Shown: positions 25,101-34,051, numbered from the stretch's first letter. The stretch is DNA of 40,323 nucleotides from Acidobacteriota bacterium (GCA_028874215.1 JAPPLF010000031.1:34014-74336); one strand, 5' to 3'. Program-made: numbers and translations. The notes: a model not told the origin generated them from the sequence alone.

Positions 25101-25314
25101 TCATTTGATCCCGAGTGAACGTGCGACCTCCAGTGAATATGCGCCCTTGCAGTTCGCGGATCACTCTCATGGCCTCCGCAGCCTGCTGCTCGCGTCGTAC
25201 GTAGTTCTCAAGCCAGCCGCGAAATTGCTCGTTCAACGTTGTGTGTTCCGCGGCAGCACGTCGGCGTGCCGCTTCAATCAGGTTTTCGTCGGCGCTCAAT
25301 GTGATGTTTTTCAT
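25090..25314 (-). CDS. vapB: Second VapB-type antitoxin
   Basis: A 74-residue paralogue of the vapB at 24457-24678, sharing KNITLSADENLIEAARRRAA, TTLNEQFRGWLENYV and the tail FTRDQMNER. It remains intact although its partner toxin is truncated, so it is an orphan antitoxin that could still repress or cross-neutralise the neighbouring pair. ATG 25314 aligns with the paralogue. A double operator lies 31 bases upstream. Confidence 0.85.
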   Translation of the reverse strand: MKNITLSADENLIEAARRRAAAEHTTLNEQFRGWLENYVRREQQAAEAMRVIRELQGRIFTGGRTFTRDQMNER

Positions 25315-25344
25315 AATCCGCTTTCTAAGCCTCATTGAGGAATA

Positions 25345-25376
25345 TACACGAAGTCAGTGTACACGAGTCTAGTGTA
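25345..25376. promoter_or_regulatory. Candidate VapB operator, two overlapping sites
   Basis: TACACGAAGTCAGTGTA (25345-25361) and TACACGAGTCTAGTGTA (25360-25376) both follow TACAC-N7-GTGTA and overlap by two bases. The design matches that at 24730-24761, implying that both antitoxins recognise the same site. Confidence 0.68.
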
Positions 25377-25393
25377 GAGGGCAGTAGCGGGAG

Positions 25394-25510
25394 GTGGAGA
25401 CAGTCTGGTTTTCGGGGGCGCCCGCCGTGCGTGACTGCCCCCTTCAGAGATGGGGAGTGGAGATGGGGACAGTCTGGTTTTCCGGGGACCTCCGCGGACT
25501 GTCCCCTTCA
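25394..25510. repeat. GGGGACAGTCTGG repeat cluster, right
   Basis: GGAGACAGTCTGGTTTTCGG near 25395 and GGGGACAGTCTGGTTTTCCG near 25464, each followed by an inverted partner (GACTGCCCCCTTC near 25432 and GGACTGTCCCCTTCACG near 25496). The second unit is a long imperfect palindrome bounded by GGGGACAGTC and GACTGTCCCC. This looks like one REP-type element duplicated. Confidence 0.7.
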
Positions 25511-25799
25511 CGCGCACGCGGGAGCCTTGAGCGTTTCGACGTCCTTCAGCGCACCGTGGGATTCCGCTGCGGCCGTATGTTGCGGAGCCGGCGAGAGAAG
25601 GACGATCCGGAAGGTGAGGATCTTGAGCCCCGAACCACTGCGCTGGTCAGTTTCCTCGAGGGCTTGCGCCATGATGCCCGTTTCCTCACGTATAACGGCA
25701 ACTGCCATTGACCAACAGTTGACATCGCCCCGATCACGACAACAAAATTGACAACAAAATTGAGATTATCCGGTAAGTTACGGCACTAAGTTCGTCGAA
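25511..25799. other. Gap without a recognised gene
   Basis: Several overlapping short frames exist on both strands (the longest on minus, 25708-25508, reads VAVIREETGIMAQALEETDQ near its start), but none has a recognisable family or ribosome binding site. It may contain a remnant related to the repeat clusters and presumably holds the promoter for the downstream CDF gene. Confidence 0.4.
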
Positions 25800-25808
25800 T
25801 TGAACAAT

Positions 25809-26789
25809 ATGACGGGTGCGCATCGTCACGATCACGACCACCATCATCACGGACCCGCGGAACATGGCGACGATCTGCACGGCGCCAGCCGGTACAGCCT
25901 GATCATCGCGCTCCTCTTGACCGTCGGCTACATGCTCATTCAGATCGTCGGCAGCATTTTGTCGGGCAGTCTGGCGTTGCTGGCGGAAGCCGTACACAAG
26001 GTGACGGACGCGGCGTCCATCGGTTTCGCCCTGGTCGCCCTCCACTTCTCGACTCGGCCCGCATCCATCCAACGGACCTACGGCCTCCGCCGCCTCGAGA
26101 TCCTGGCGGCCCTGCTCAACGCCCTTTCTCTCTGGCTGATCGCCGGATGGCTGATCACGGAGGCCTACGAACGCGCCCATGATGCGCATCACCACGTTGA
26201 AGGCGAAATCATGCTTGCATTCGGCGCAGCCGGCTTGCTGGTCAACCTCTCGGTGGCCGGTGTTCTCCACCGCGCGTCGAAGCACAATGCCAATGTTGAA
26301 GGCGCATTCCTGCACATCATGGTCGATCTGCTGGGGACCGTCGGCGTCGTGGTCTCGGGCCTGCTCGTGTGGGCCTTCGACTGGGACCACGCAGACACGG
26401 TCGTGAGTGTGGTCATCGGAGTTCTCATCCTGTTCAGCACCTGGCGGTTGATCGGCAAGGTCGTGAACGTCCTGCTGGAGGGTGTTCCCAAACACATAGA
26501 CGTGTATCGGCTCTGCAGCCAGATGGAAGAGGTGGTGGGCGTCGGCCTGATCCACGACATCCACGTCTGGAGCCTCGTCCCCGGCTATGAAGTGCTCACT
26601 GCCCACGTCCTGGTCGACCCCGAATTCAAAGACCTGGAATTCCTGCGGCGCCGCCTGCGGGAGATCGCAGCTAACGATTTCGGCATCCAACACATCACGA
26701 TCCAGTTGGAATACACGGCGAAAGGCTGCACCGAACGCCACCACCTCGACCATCTGCACGCGTACAGCGCCGAGGAGAGAATCTACTGA
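25809..26789 (+). CDS. Cation diffusion facilitator (zinc efflux)
   Basis: The 326-residue protein (ATG 25809; a TTG lies three codons earlier) exports divalent cations by proton antiport. The His-rich N-terminus HRHDHDHHHHGP is a cytoplasmic metal-binding region. Six membrane helices follow, with HKVTD in TM2 and HIMVD in TM5 giving the His-Asp/His-Asp tetrad typical of Zn-selective CDF proteins. A cytoplasmic C-terminal ferredoxin-like domain (VVGVGLIHDIHVWSLVPGYE, then IQHITIQLEY) serves for dimerisation and metal sensing, and a His-rich tail (RHHLDHLH) closes the protein. It is the first plus-strand protein gene of the window and is isolated. No Zur or MerR-type site is evident upstream. 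Confidence 0.93.
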   Translation: MTGAHRHDHDHHHHGPAEHGDDLHGASRYSLIIALLLTVGYMLIQIVGSILSGSLALLAEAVHKVTDAASIGFALVALHFSTRPASIQRTYGLRRLEILAALLNALSLWLIAGWLITEAYERAHDAHHHVEGEIMLAFGAAGLLVNLSVAGVLHRASKHNANVEGAFLHIMVDLLGTVGVVVSGLLVWAFDWDHADTVVSVVIGVLILFSTWRLIGKVVNVLLEGVPKHIDVYRLCSQMEEVVGVGLIHDIHVWSLVPGYEVLTAHVLVDPEFKDLEFLRRRLREIAANDFGIQHITIQLEYTAKGCTERHHLDHLHAYSAEERIY

Positions 26790-26826
26790 GGAACAAAGGA
26801 GATCCGGTTCCGGACCGGCGATGATG

Positions 26827-26848
26827 AGGGGGACAAGAATGTCCCTCC
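26827..26848. repeat. Short hairpin GGGACA-AGAA-TGTCCC
   Basis: A 6-bp core stem (26830-26835 with 26840-26845) extended by imperfect pairs lies 41 bases after the CDF stop. No T run follows. It resembles the GGGGACA-type palindromes near the vapBC modules rather than the CGGCGGTT family. Confidence 0.5.
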
Positions 26849-26988
26849 CAGGGTGCTCCGATCGAATCGGTTTCACCCGGACCCGGGACCGCGGTAAGGG
26901 TCCTGGCCGATTCTCGCGTTGCCCAGACATCTCCGGTATCATGGCGCCAATCTGGAGCTACTCGATGACGCCTCATTCAGGGAACACC

Positions 26989-29892
26989 ATGGCCTTTCTC
27001 AGGGCCTGCCGCCGGATGATCTGGCTCGCTCCGCTGTTCTTCGCTCCTGTTACCGCAACCGGCGAGACGGCGCCGGACGTCTTCGACTCGTCGATCCGGC
27101 CCATCATCGAGAACAACTGTGTGGCCTGCCACGGCGAGTCCGCGCCCCAGGCCGAGCTGGACCTGAGAGCCCCCGCATCGATCCTGAAGGGAGGCAAATC
27201 GGGTCCGGCCGTCGTCCCCGGGTCGGCCGACCAAAGTCTGTTGCTGGACAAGGTGGTGTCCGGAGCCATGCCTCCCGGCGACGCGGCTCTGGGCCGGGAG
27301 GAGATTGCGGCCATCCGCGGCTGGATCGACCGGCTGGGTCAAGCGGAAGCGGCCCTGGCCCACGCGGACATCAGCGAGAAGGACGTGCTTCCCATCTTCC
27401 TCATGAGGTGCGTGGTCTGCCACGGCAAGCGGGCCCAGGAAGGGGGTCTGGACCTGAGAACCCTGGCCGGACGCCTCCGGGGCGGCAAGTCGGGACCGGC
27501 CCTGGTGCCGGGCGACCCCGACGCCAGTCTTCTCTTTCAGCGCATCGTGCACGAGGAGATGCCTCCCGCCGACCTCCTCTTCAAGTACCGCGTCAGGCCT
27601 CCCAGCACCGGGGAGGTGGAGAACCTGCGCCGCTGGATCGCCGCCGGAGCGCTTGCCGACCCGCCGCATGACCCGGGCCAGGATTCCGAACTTCCCCTGA
27701 CCGGCGAGGACCGGGGGTTCTGGTCCTTCCGGAGTCCAAAGAGTCCTCCGGTTCCGAAGGTCGCCCGGGACGCACTGGTCCGGAATCCCATCGACGCCTT
27801 CCTGCTGGAGAAGCTGGAAGCCAACGGCCTGAGCTTCTCGCCCGAAGCGGACCGCCTCACCCTGATGCGCCGGGCCTACCTGGACCTCGTCGGGATGCCT
27901 CCCACCGCGTCCCAGATCCGGGCCCATCTGGCGGACGAGTCTCCGGACGCGTACGAGCGCATGGTCGAGGAGCTGCTGGACTCGCCCCACTACGGGGAGC
28001 GCTGGGCTCAGCACTGGCTGGACGTGGCCGGCTACGCCGACACCGAGGGGATCAAGCACGCCGACCACTTCCGCCCCCAGGCCTGGCGCTACCGCGACTA
28101 CGTGATCCGCTCCCTGAACCAGGACAAGCCCTACGACCGCTTCCTGGTGGAGCAGTTGGCCGGCGACGAGTTGGCGGACTACAAGAAGGAGGTCACGCCC
28201 GACGCCCTGGAGTTCCTGGCGGCCACCGGGTTTCTGAGGCTCGCCTCCGATCCCACCGATTCGCCGTCCAACGCCTCGCTGGCCGAAAAGATGGACGTGA
28301 TCCACGACGAGATCCAGGTGCTGGGCTCCTCGGTCCTGGGCCTGACCATGGGTTGCGCCCGCTGCCACGATCACAAGTACGACCCCATCTCCCAGAAGGA
28401 CTACTACCGCCTCAGCGCCGTTTTTCAGAGCGCCTACGACCCCTACGACTGGCTCGACCCGACCCAGCGCTACCTGGACGTGGGGGATCCGAAGGAGATC
28501 GAGGAGACGAAGCGCTTCAACGCTCCCATCCAAAAGCAGATCGACGACCTGGAACGGGCCTGGAAGGCCAAGACCGGGCCGCTCCGAAACCAGGTCCTGG
28601 AATCCCGGCTGGCGGCCCTGCCGGAAGCCCTGCGGCAGGACCTCAAAGCCCTGCTGAAGACCCCGGAGGACCAGCGCAACACGGTTCAGAAATACCTGCA
28701 ACGCCGTTTTCAGAAGACGCTGAAGGTCACCGACCAGGGGCTGGCGCGTGAGAACGAGGAGCTCAAACCCCAGCTCGCGGAATTCAACAAGTCGCTGGGC
28801 GAGCTGAAGAAGAAACTGAAACCCAAACCGGCCGTGCGGGCCCTTTTCGACATGGGGAGCGAAGGCTCTCCCACCTACGTCCTGCAGCGCGGCAATGCCG
28901 AGACCATCGGGGAGCGCGTCTACCCCGGAGTGCCCGCCGTCCTGCGTGCGGGGTTGCCCGAATACGATCCGGAGATCCCTTCGGGGAGAACCGACACCAC
29001 CGGCTATCGCCTGGCCCTGGCCCGCTGGCTGACCCATCCGGAGCATCCGCTGACCTCGCGGGTCCTGGTCAACCGGGTCTGGATGCACCATTTCGGACGT
29101 GGCATCGTCTCCACGCCGGCCGACTTCGGCCGGACCGGCGCCCGGCCCTCCCATCCGGAACTGCTGGACTGGCTGGCCACCTGGTTCGTGGACCGGGACT
29201 GGAGCCTCAAGTCGCTGCACCGGCTCATGATGACCTCCACCGCCTACCGACAGAGTTCGGGACGGGGGTTGCAGGGGGAAGCCGATCCCGAAGGCCACCT
29301 CTGGTCGCGCATGTCCTTGCGGCGGATGCAGGCGGAGGTGCTCTACGATTCCATGCTGCGGGCCACCGGCCGGCTGGACCCGGACCGCTTCGGACCGGCC
29401 GACCCGGTGGAGAGGATGGACGACGGGGAGGTGATCGCCCAGGGAACGAAGAACGGTTGGAGGCGGGCCATCTACACCCAGAAACGGCGCCTCCTGAGAA
29501 TGACCTTCCTGGACCTCTTCGACGCCCCGCAGATGGCGCCCAACTGCACCGAGCGAATCTCCTCCAACGTTGCGCCGCAGGCCCTCCAGTTGATGAACGG
29601 CTTCCTGGCCCGGAAGCTGTCGCGCCATCTGGCCGGACGCCTGGTGGACGCGCACCCGGGACGGGCCGAGGACCAGGTCCGGGAGCTCTACCTGCGGGTT
29701 CTCACCCGGAGGCCCACTCCGGAGGAGATGCAAATGACCCTGGAATCCCTCTCCGACCTCGCGGAGAAGTGGACCCGTCACTTGGAGAACGAACAGGACG
29801 AGGCTCCGCGCCGGACGACCGCCCACTGGTCGGCTCTGGCGTCCGTTTCCCACGCTCTGCTCACCTCGGCGGAGTTCTCCTACATCGACTAG
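26989..29892 (+). CDS. Planctomycete-type cytochrome C / DUF1549 / DUF1553 protein
   Basis: ATG 26989 follows AGGGA with good spacing; the frame is open much further upstream but overlaps the CDF gene. The 967-residue product has a Sec signal peptide (to about 25), two c-type haem motifs CVACH (44-48) and CVVCH (141-145), each followed by the GGKSGPA and MPP segments typical of PSCyt1 domains, then DUF1549 (about 240-450, including MVEELLDSPHYGERWAQHWL) and DUF1553 (about 670-930, including LARWLTHPEHPLTSRVLVNR). These proteins are periplasmic, are nearly always paired with a DUF1501 protein, and are enriched in Planctomycetes, Verrucomicrobia and Acidobacteriota; they are thought to act on sulfated or other complex organic substrates, but their chemistry is not established. 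It is followed after 10 bases by its DUF1501 partner. Confidence 0.93.
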   Translation: MAFLRACRRMIWLAPLFFAPVTATGETAPDVFDSSIRPIIENNCVACHGESAPQAELDLRAPASILKGGKSGPAVVPGSADQSLLLDKVVSGAMPPGDAALGREEIAAIRGWIDRLGQAEAALAHADISEKDVLPIFLMRCVVCHGKRAQEGGLDLRTLAGRLRGGKSGPALVPGDPDASLLFQRIVHEEMPPADLLFKYRVRPPSTGEVENLRRWIAAGALADPPHDPGQDSELPLTGEDRGFWSFRSPKSPPVPKVARDALVRNPIDAFLLEKLEANGLSFSPEADRLTLMRRAYLDLVGMPPTASQIRAHLADESPDAYERMVEELLDSPHYGERWAQHWLDVAGYADTEGIKHADHFRPQAWRYRDYVIRSLNQDKPYDRFLVEQLAGDELADYKKEVTPDALEFLAATGFLRLASDPTDSPSNASLAEKMDVIHDEIQVLGSSVLGLTMGCARCHDHKYDPISQKDYYRLSAVFQSAYDPYDWLDPTQRYLDVGDPKEIEETKRFNAPIQKQIDDLERAWKAKTGPLRNQVLESRLAALPEALRQDLKALLKTPEDQRNTVQKYLQRRFQKTLKVTDQGLARENEELKPQLAEFNKSLGELKKKLKPKPAVRALFDMGSEGSPTYVLQRGNAETIGERVYPGVPAVLRAGLPEYDPEIPSGRTDTTGYRLALARWLTHPEHPLTSRVLVNRVWMHHFGRGIVSTPADFGRTGARPSHPELLDWLATWFVDRDWSLKSLHRLMMTSTAYRQSSGRGLQGEADPEGHLWSRMSLRRMQAEVLYDSMLRATGRLDPDRFGPADPVERMDDGEVIAQGTKNGWRRAIYTQKRRLLRMTFLDLFDAPQMAPNCTERISSNVAPQALQLMNGFLARKLSRHLAGRLVDAHPGRAEDQVRELYLRVLTRRPTPEEMQMTLESLSDLAEKWTRHLENEQDEAPRRTTAHWSALASVSHALLTSAEFSYID

Positions 29893-29902
29893 GCCGGCGA
29901 CC

Positions 29903-31354
29903 ATGAGAAACAGACTCGAGAGTCCCCACATCCCCCGGCGGGAGTTCTTCTCCCGGCTCAGCGACGGCCTTTACGGCACGGCCTTGGCCACACTCTTGGG
30001 GGAGGACCTCTACTCCTCCTCCAATCCGGCGCTGGCCGGCAACGGAGTCCATGACCTGAAGCCCCGGGCTCCCCACTACCGTCCCCAGGCCAAGGCCGTG
30101 ATCCACCTGTTCATGAACGGCGGACCCAGCCAGGTGGACCTGTTCGACCCCAAGCCGGAGCTGGCCCGGTTGGCGGGGAGCGCGCCCCCCAGGGACATCC
30201 TCAACAAGATCGAATTCGCCGACCAGGTGGGAGGGCTGTTCCCCTCCCCCTACAAGTTCAAGCGGCGCGGACGTTGCGGAATGGAGCTCTCCGAACTGCT
30301 TCCCCATCTGGGAGAGGTGGTGGACGACATCACCCTGATCCGTTCCATGTACGGGGAGCACTTCAACCACGAGCCGGCCATCTATCTCATGCACTCGGGC
30401 CGAACCCTGCCCAATCGGCCCTCGTTGGGCTCGTGGGTGGTCTACGGACTGGGGAGCGAGACCCGGAACCTGCCCGGATACGTGGTGCTGGACGACCCCA
30501 AGGGGCTGCCCATCAACCGGGAGCAGAACTGGCAGTCGGCCTGGCTGCCTCCCGTCTACCAGGGGACCCGCTTCCGCTCCGAGGGGCCGCCCGTCCTGAA
30601 CCTGGAGTCGCGGCGGAATCTGCCCAGCGACCTGATCGAAGCCGAGCGCGCCCTGCTCCGCCGTCTCGACACGGCGCACCGGGACGCCCGGCCAAGGGAA
30701 CCGGAGCTCGACGCCAGGATCGCCAGCTACGAGCTGGCCGCCCGGATGCAGTTGGCCACGTCGGATGCGCTGGACCTGTCCCAGGAGGACGAGGCCACCC
30801 GGGAAATGTACGGCCTCAACGACGAGCTGACCCGTTCCTATGGAACCCGCTGCCTCATGGCCCGGCGCCTGGTGGAGCGGGGAGTCCGTTTCGTTCAGAT
30901 CTTCATCGAAGGCCAGATCTGGGACGCCCACACCAACCTGGAGAAGATGCTGACCTACAGTTGCGGGAAGACGGACCGTCCCGCGGCCGCCCTTGTCAAG
31001 GACCTCAAGCGCCGCGGCCTGTTGGAGGAGACCCTGGTGATCTGGGGCGGAGAGTTCGGGAGAATGCCCCTGGCCCAGGTCGCCGACCGGGGCGCCGACG
31101 GGCGGGACCACGGCCCCGACGGATTCAGCATCTGGATGGCCGGCGGCGGCGTCAAGGGAGGACTCACCTACGGCGGCACCGACGACATCGGGCACAAGGC
31201 CGTGGACCAGAGGGTCAGCGTCCACGACTTCCACGCCACCCTGCTGCACCTGTTGGGCATGAACTACCGGGACCTGGTCTACCGGCGCCACGGTCTGGAC
31301 GAGCGCCTGACCGACCAGTTTCCCGCCCGGGTCGTGGAGGAGATCCTGGTCTGA
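29903..31354 (+). CDS. DUF1501 protein, partner of the cytochrome protein
   Basis: The 483-residue protein begins with a twin-arginine-like region IPRREFFSRLSDGLYGTALA and contains DUF1501 motifs: VIHLFMNGGPSQVDLFDPKP (metal-binding Asp of the alkaline-phosphatase-like fold), SLGSWVVYGLGSE, LVIWGGEFGRMPLAQ, and a C-terminal DFHATLLHLLG. These proteins are periplasmic sulfatase/phosphatase-fold relatives of unknown reaction. It starts 10 bases after the cytochrome protein stop, so it is co-transcribed with it. Confidence 0.92.
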   Translation: MRNRLESPHIPRREFFSRLSDGLYGTALATLLGEDLYSSSNPALAGNGVHDLKPRAPHYRPQAKAVIHLFMNGGPSQVDLFDPKPELARLAGSAPPRDILNKIEFADQVGGLFPSPYKFKRRGRCGMELSELLPHLGEVVDDITLIRSMYGEHFNHEPAIYLMHSGRTLPNRPSLGSWVVYGLGSETRNLPGYVVLDDPKGLPINREQNWQSAWLPPVYQGTRFRSEGPPVLNLESRRNLPSDLIEAERALLRRLDTAHRDARPREPELDARIASYELAARMQLATSDALDLSQEDEATREMYGLNDELTRSYGTRCLMARRLVERGVRFVQIFIEGQIWDAHTNLEKMLTYSCGKTDRPAAALVKDLKRRGLLEETLVIWGGEFGRMPLAQVADRGADGRDHGPDGFSIWMAGGGVKGGLTYGGTDDIGHKAVDQRVSVHDFHATLLHLLGMNYRDLVYRRHGLDERLTDQFPARVVEEILV

Positions 31355-31382
31355 CCTTCCCGGCCTCCTGAGATATGAGGAG

Positions 31383-31507
31383 GGGCGAATTCCAATCGCC
31401 CGGCCTTCGTCGCCAAGTTCGTTAGTTAAGAGTTCGGCGGTTGGAAACCGCCGTTCCAGTTCGGCGATTGGAAATCGCCGTTCCAGTTCGGCGGTTGGAA
31501 ACCGCCG
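31383..31507. repeat. 27-bp tandem array of palindromic hairpins
   Basis: Three units step exactly every 27 bases: CGGCGGTT-GGA-AACCGCCG at 31435-31453, CGGCGATT-GGA-AATCGCCG at 31462-31480 and CGGCGGTT-GGA-AACCGCCG at 31489-31507, separated by TTCCAGTT. A looser related hairpin, GGGCGA...TCGCCC, lies at 31383-31401. The middle unit differs at one stem pair with both arms changed, so pairing is conserved. The array sits between converging genes, so it could be a bidirectional 3' element. Confidence 0.87.
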
Positions 31508-31534
31508 CTCCCGTCCGGGCCGGTGGGGGAGTTC

Positions 31535-32581
31535 CTACCTTTCGATGCCGGCCGAATCGGTCGCCGGCGGCGGAGGGAACCTCTTCCGAAACGCGTCCAT
31601 GTGGACGTAGAGAGCCGGCGAGCCCCCGGTGTGGACGAAGACCAGCGTCTCCCCCTTGCGGAAGACCCCCTTGCGGATCAGGTCGATGGTCCCGGCCATG
31701 GCCTTGCCGGTGTAGACCGGGTCCAGGAGGATTCCCTCGGAGCGGGCCACGAGCCCGACGGCTTCCATCATCTCCGGCGTCGGCAGGGCATATCCAGGGC
31801 CCAAGTAGTCGCCGTTGCAGTCCACCGATTCCCTGGGGACCGGGGCTTCGACGCCCAGCCGGGAGGCGGTCGCCAGGGCCAGCTCGTAGACGCTCGGCTC
31901 CTGCAGATCCCGGCCGCGGCTCACGTTGACGCCGGTCACGGCGAGCGAGTGATCGGCGCCGTGGAATCCGGCCAGGAGGCCCGCCTGGGTCCCGGCGCTT
32001 CCGCTGGGAACCACCAGGTGGTTCACCCGCAGGTCCAGCTCCCGAAACTGGGAGATCAGCTCCAGGGCGCAGGCGGCGTAACCGGTGGCGCCGACCGGGG
32101 TGGATCCTCCGACTGGAATCAGATAGGGCTTCCGTCCCCGCTCCCGGCACTCGCCGGCCAACCGCTCCATGGCGAGAGGCCCCTCTTCCCTTCCGGAGAC
32201 GATCCGGAGGCTGTCCGCCCCCAGCAACTGGTAGAGGAAATTGTTGCCGCCGGCCTCGGGATCGAAGGCGCCGGGCGCCGGTTCCTGGAGCACCAGGTGG
32301 CACTCGAGTCCCTCCACCCGGGCCCAGGAGAGGGTCAGCCGGCAGTGGTTGGATTGAATCGCGCCGCTGGTGATGAGGGTATCCGCGCCCTGGGCCAGAG
32401 CGTCACCGATGGAAAACTCCAGCTTGCGGGTCTTGTTCCCGCCGCCCGCTCCCGGCAGCAGGTCGTCCCGCTTGATGAAGATCTCCGGACCGCCCAGCAA
32501 TCGCGACAGGCGGGGAGCCGGCTGCAGGGGCGTCGGCTGCGTAACGTACGTTCTTCGGGGAAATGACGATAGTGGCTTCAA
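31535..32581 (-). CDS. D-cysteine desulfhydrase / ACC-deaminase-family enzyme
   Basis: The 348-residue protein is a fold-type II PLP enzyme. IKRDDLLPGAGGGNKTRKLE holds the PLP-binding Lys of the family, GAIQSNHCRLT is the next substrate-binding loop (the nucleophilic Ser of the family), and LVVPSGSAGTQAGLLAG is the phosphate-binding loop; VFVHTGGSPALY closes the active site. D-cysteine desulfhydrase converts D-cysteine to pyruvate, sulfide and ammonia; ACC deaminase is the alternative, but the motif GNKTRKLE and overall length favour the former. It is monocistronic, facing the hairpin array. Confidence 0.87.
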   Translation of the reverse strand: MKPLSSFPRRTYVTQPTPLQPAPRLSRLLGGPEIFIKRDDLLPGAGGGNKTRKLEFSIGDALAQGADTLITSGAIQSNHCRLTLSWARVEGLECHLVLQEPAPGAFDPEAGGNNFLYQLLGADSLRIVSGREEGPLAMERLAGECRERGRKPYLIPVGGSTPVGATGYAACALELISQFRELDLRVNHLVVPSGSAGTQAGLLAGFHGADHSLAVTGVNVSRGRDLQEPSVYELALATASRLGVEAPVPRESVDCNGDYLGPGYALPTPEMMEAVGLVARSEGILLDPVYTGKAMAGTIDLIRKGVFRKGETLVFVHTGGSPALYVHMDAFRKRFPPPPATDSAGIER

Positions 32582-32620
32582 GAGTCTCGACTCCGGTGTG
32601 TGGTTTGGAAATCGCTGGGG

Positions 32621-34051
32621 TCAGGCAAACAGCTCTTGGACCGGTTTTCCGCGGCCGTCCTTGGTGACGAAGAAGGGCCGCTTCTCCACCACGTAGGCTT
32701 GATCCGGCGGAATGCCCAAGGCGGCATAGAGGGTGGCGTGCAGGTCCTCGATGGAGACCGGATTCTCCACCACGCGACAGGGGCGCTCGTCGTCGGTCCT
32801 CCCGTAGAGGAAGCCCTGCTTGAATCCGCCACCGAAAACCAGCACCGAGGAGGCTTCGGTGAAATGCCGGTGCATGCCGTAGTGGCGCGGCTCGGTCATC
32901 CGGTCCGGGACCTCGATCTGCTGCCTCACCCCCAGGTCCGGCTTGCCCTCGATGAGGGCGTCCCGGCCGAACTCGCTGGCCACGACCACGACCGTCCGAT
33001 CCAGAAGCCCGCGCTCTTCAAGGTCCAGGACCAGTTGGGCGATGGGACCGTCGATGCTCCGCTTGAGGTGGACCATGCGTTCGTGGCCGTTCTCGTGCGT
33101 GTCGAAGTAGCGAAAAGGGATGTATCCGGTGGTGACCTCCACGAACCGGACTCCCGCTTCCACGAGCCGCCGGGCCAGCAGGCAGCCCTGGCCGAAGCGG
33201 GCGGCGCCGTAACTTCGGTGACTACTCTCGGGCTCCCGGGACAGGTCGAAGGCCGCGGCTGCGGGAGAATCCACCAGGCGGTGGGCCTTGTCCAGGTAGC
33301 GGAGCAGCGACTCCTGCTGGTAGGTGGTCCCTTGTTGAAGCACCGGACTCTCGGCCACCAGCCGGCGATAGGCGCGGTAACGCCGCGCGGCGCGGGTCCG
33401 GTCCACGCCTTGGGGCGGCCGCATGGCTCCGGCCGCGGCCGCCGGATCCGGGATCAGCATGGGCCCGTACTCGGCGCCCAGGAACCCGGCGGTATGGAAG
33501 GCCTTGAGCGAGTCGCTCTCCGCGCCGATCTCCATGTCCTGTCCGATGTCCACGAATGCGGGCACGTCCGGATGGCGGGGCCCCAGCGTCCGGGCCACCA
33601 CCGACCCCAGGTGGGGAGCCGCCACCGAGAGGGGCGGCGCGTAGCCGGTGTGCCAGTGATACTGGTGGCGGGAGTGAAGGATGAAGCCCAGGTCTCCCAG
33701 ACGGTGACTCCGGATCAGGGTGGCCCGGTCCATCACCCGGGCCAGGCGGTCCAGGCCGCTGGAGAGTCGAATGCCGTCCACCACCGTGTCGATGGCGGGA
33801 AACGTGCTCAGAACCCGTTTGGACTCGATACCGGGTTCGAACGGGGTGTAGCGCTTGGGGTCGAAGGTCTCGGTCTGCGCCATGCCCCCGGCCATCCAGA
33901 GCAGAATCATGGAGTCGGCCCGAGGGGAGGGGGACGGCGCCGCCAAGAGCTGCGGTTCCGGACTTCGCCAGGCCGTTAGCGCCGCGGCTGAAAGCTGGAG
34001 GAATCGTCTGCGGTCGAAGCCTGCGAAAGGGGCCGGACTCAAGTTCCGCAC
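32621..34051 (-). CDS. Second DUF1501 protein, Tat-exported
   Basis: GTG 34051 is chosen because GGAG lies about 9 bases upstream and the next residues lead into a twin-arginine signal FDRRRFLQLSAAALTAW; the frame is open to ATG 34147 but those residues are not signal-like. The 476-residue product has DUF1501 motifs MILLWMAGGMAQTETFDPKR, GVRFVEVTTGYIPFRYFDTH, VVVVASEFGRDALI and SIEDLHATLYAALGI. It is diverged from the DUF1501 at 29903. No DUF1549/DUF1553 cytochrome partner precedes it; instead a ZIP-like gene and the SPFH operon lie upstream, so it is an orphan copy. Confidence 0.9.
   Translation of the reverse strand: MRNLSPAPFAGFDRRRFLQLSAAALTAWRSPEPQLLAAPSPSPRADSMILLWMAGGMAQTETFDPKRYTPFEPGIESKRVLSTFPAIDTVVDGIRLSSGLDRLARVMDRATLIRSHRLGDLGFILHSRHQYHWHTGYAPPLSVAAPHLGSVVARTLGPRHPDVPAFVDIGQDMEIGAESDSLKAFHTAGFLGAEYGPMLIPDPAAAAGAMRPPQGVDRTRAARRYRAYRRLVAESPVLQQGTTYQQESLLRYLDKAHRLVDSPAAAAFDLSREPESSHRSYGAARFGQGCLLARRLVEAGVRFVEVTTGYIPFRYFDTHENGHERMVHLKRSIDGPIAQLVLDLEERGLLDRTVVVVASEFGRDALIEGKPDLGVRQQIEVPDRMTEPRHYGMHRHFTEASSVLVFGGGFKQGFLYGRTDDERPCRVVENPVSIEDLHATLYAALGIPPDQAYVVEKRPFFVTKDGRGKPVQELFA

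Noticed and set aside
26977-29931. 984-codon minus-strand frame opposite the cytochrome protein
   Set aside because: The plus strand has haem motifs, DUF1549 and DUF1553 signatures, so the antisense frame is a shadow.
31435-31507. The 27-bp array as a CRISPR array
   Set aside because: Whole units repeat with no unique spacers, the units are palindromes, and no cas gene is present.
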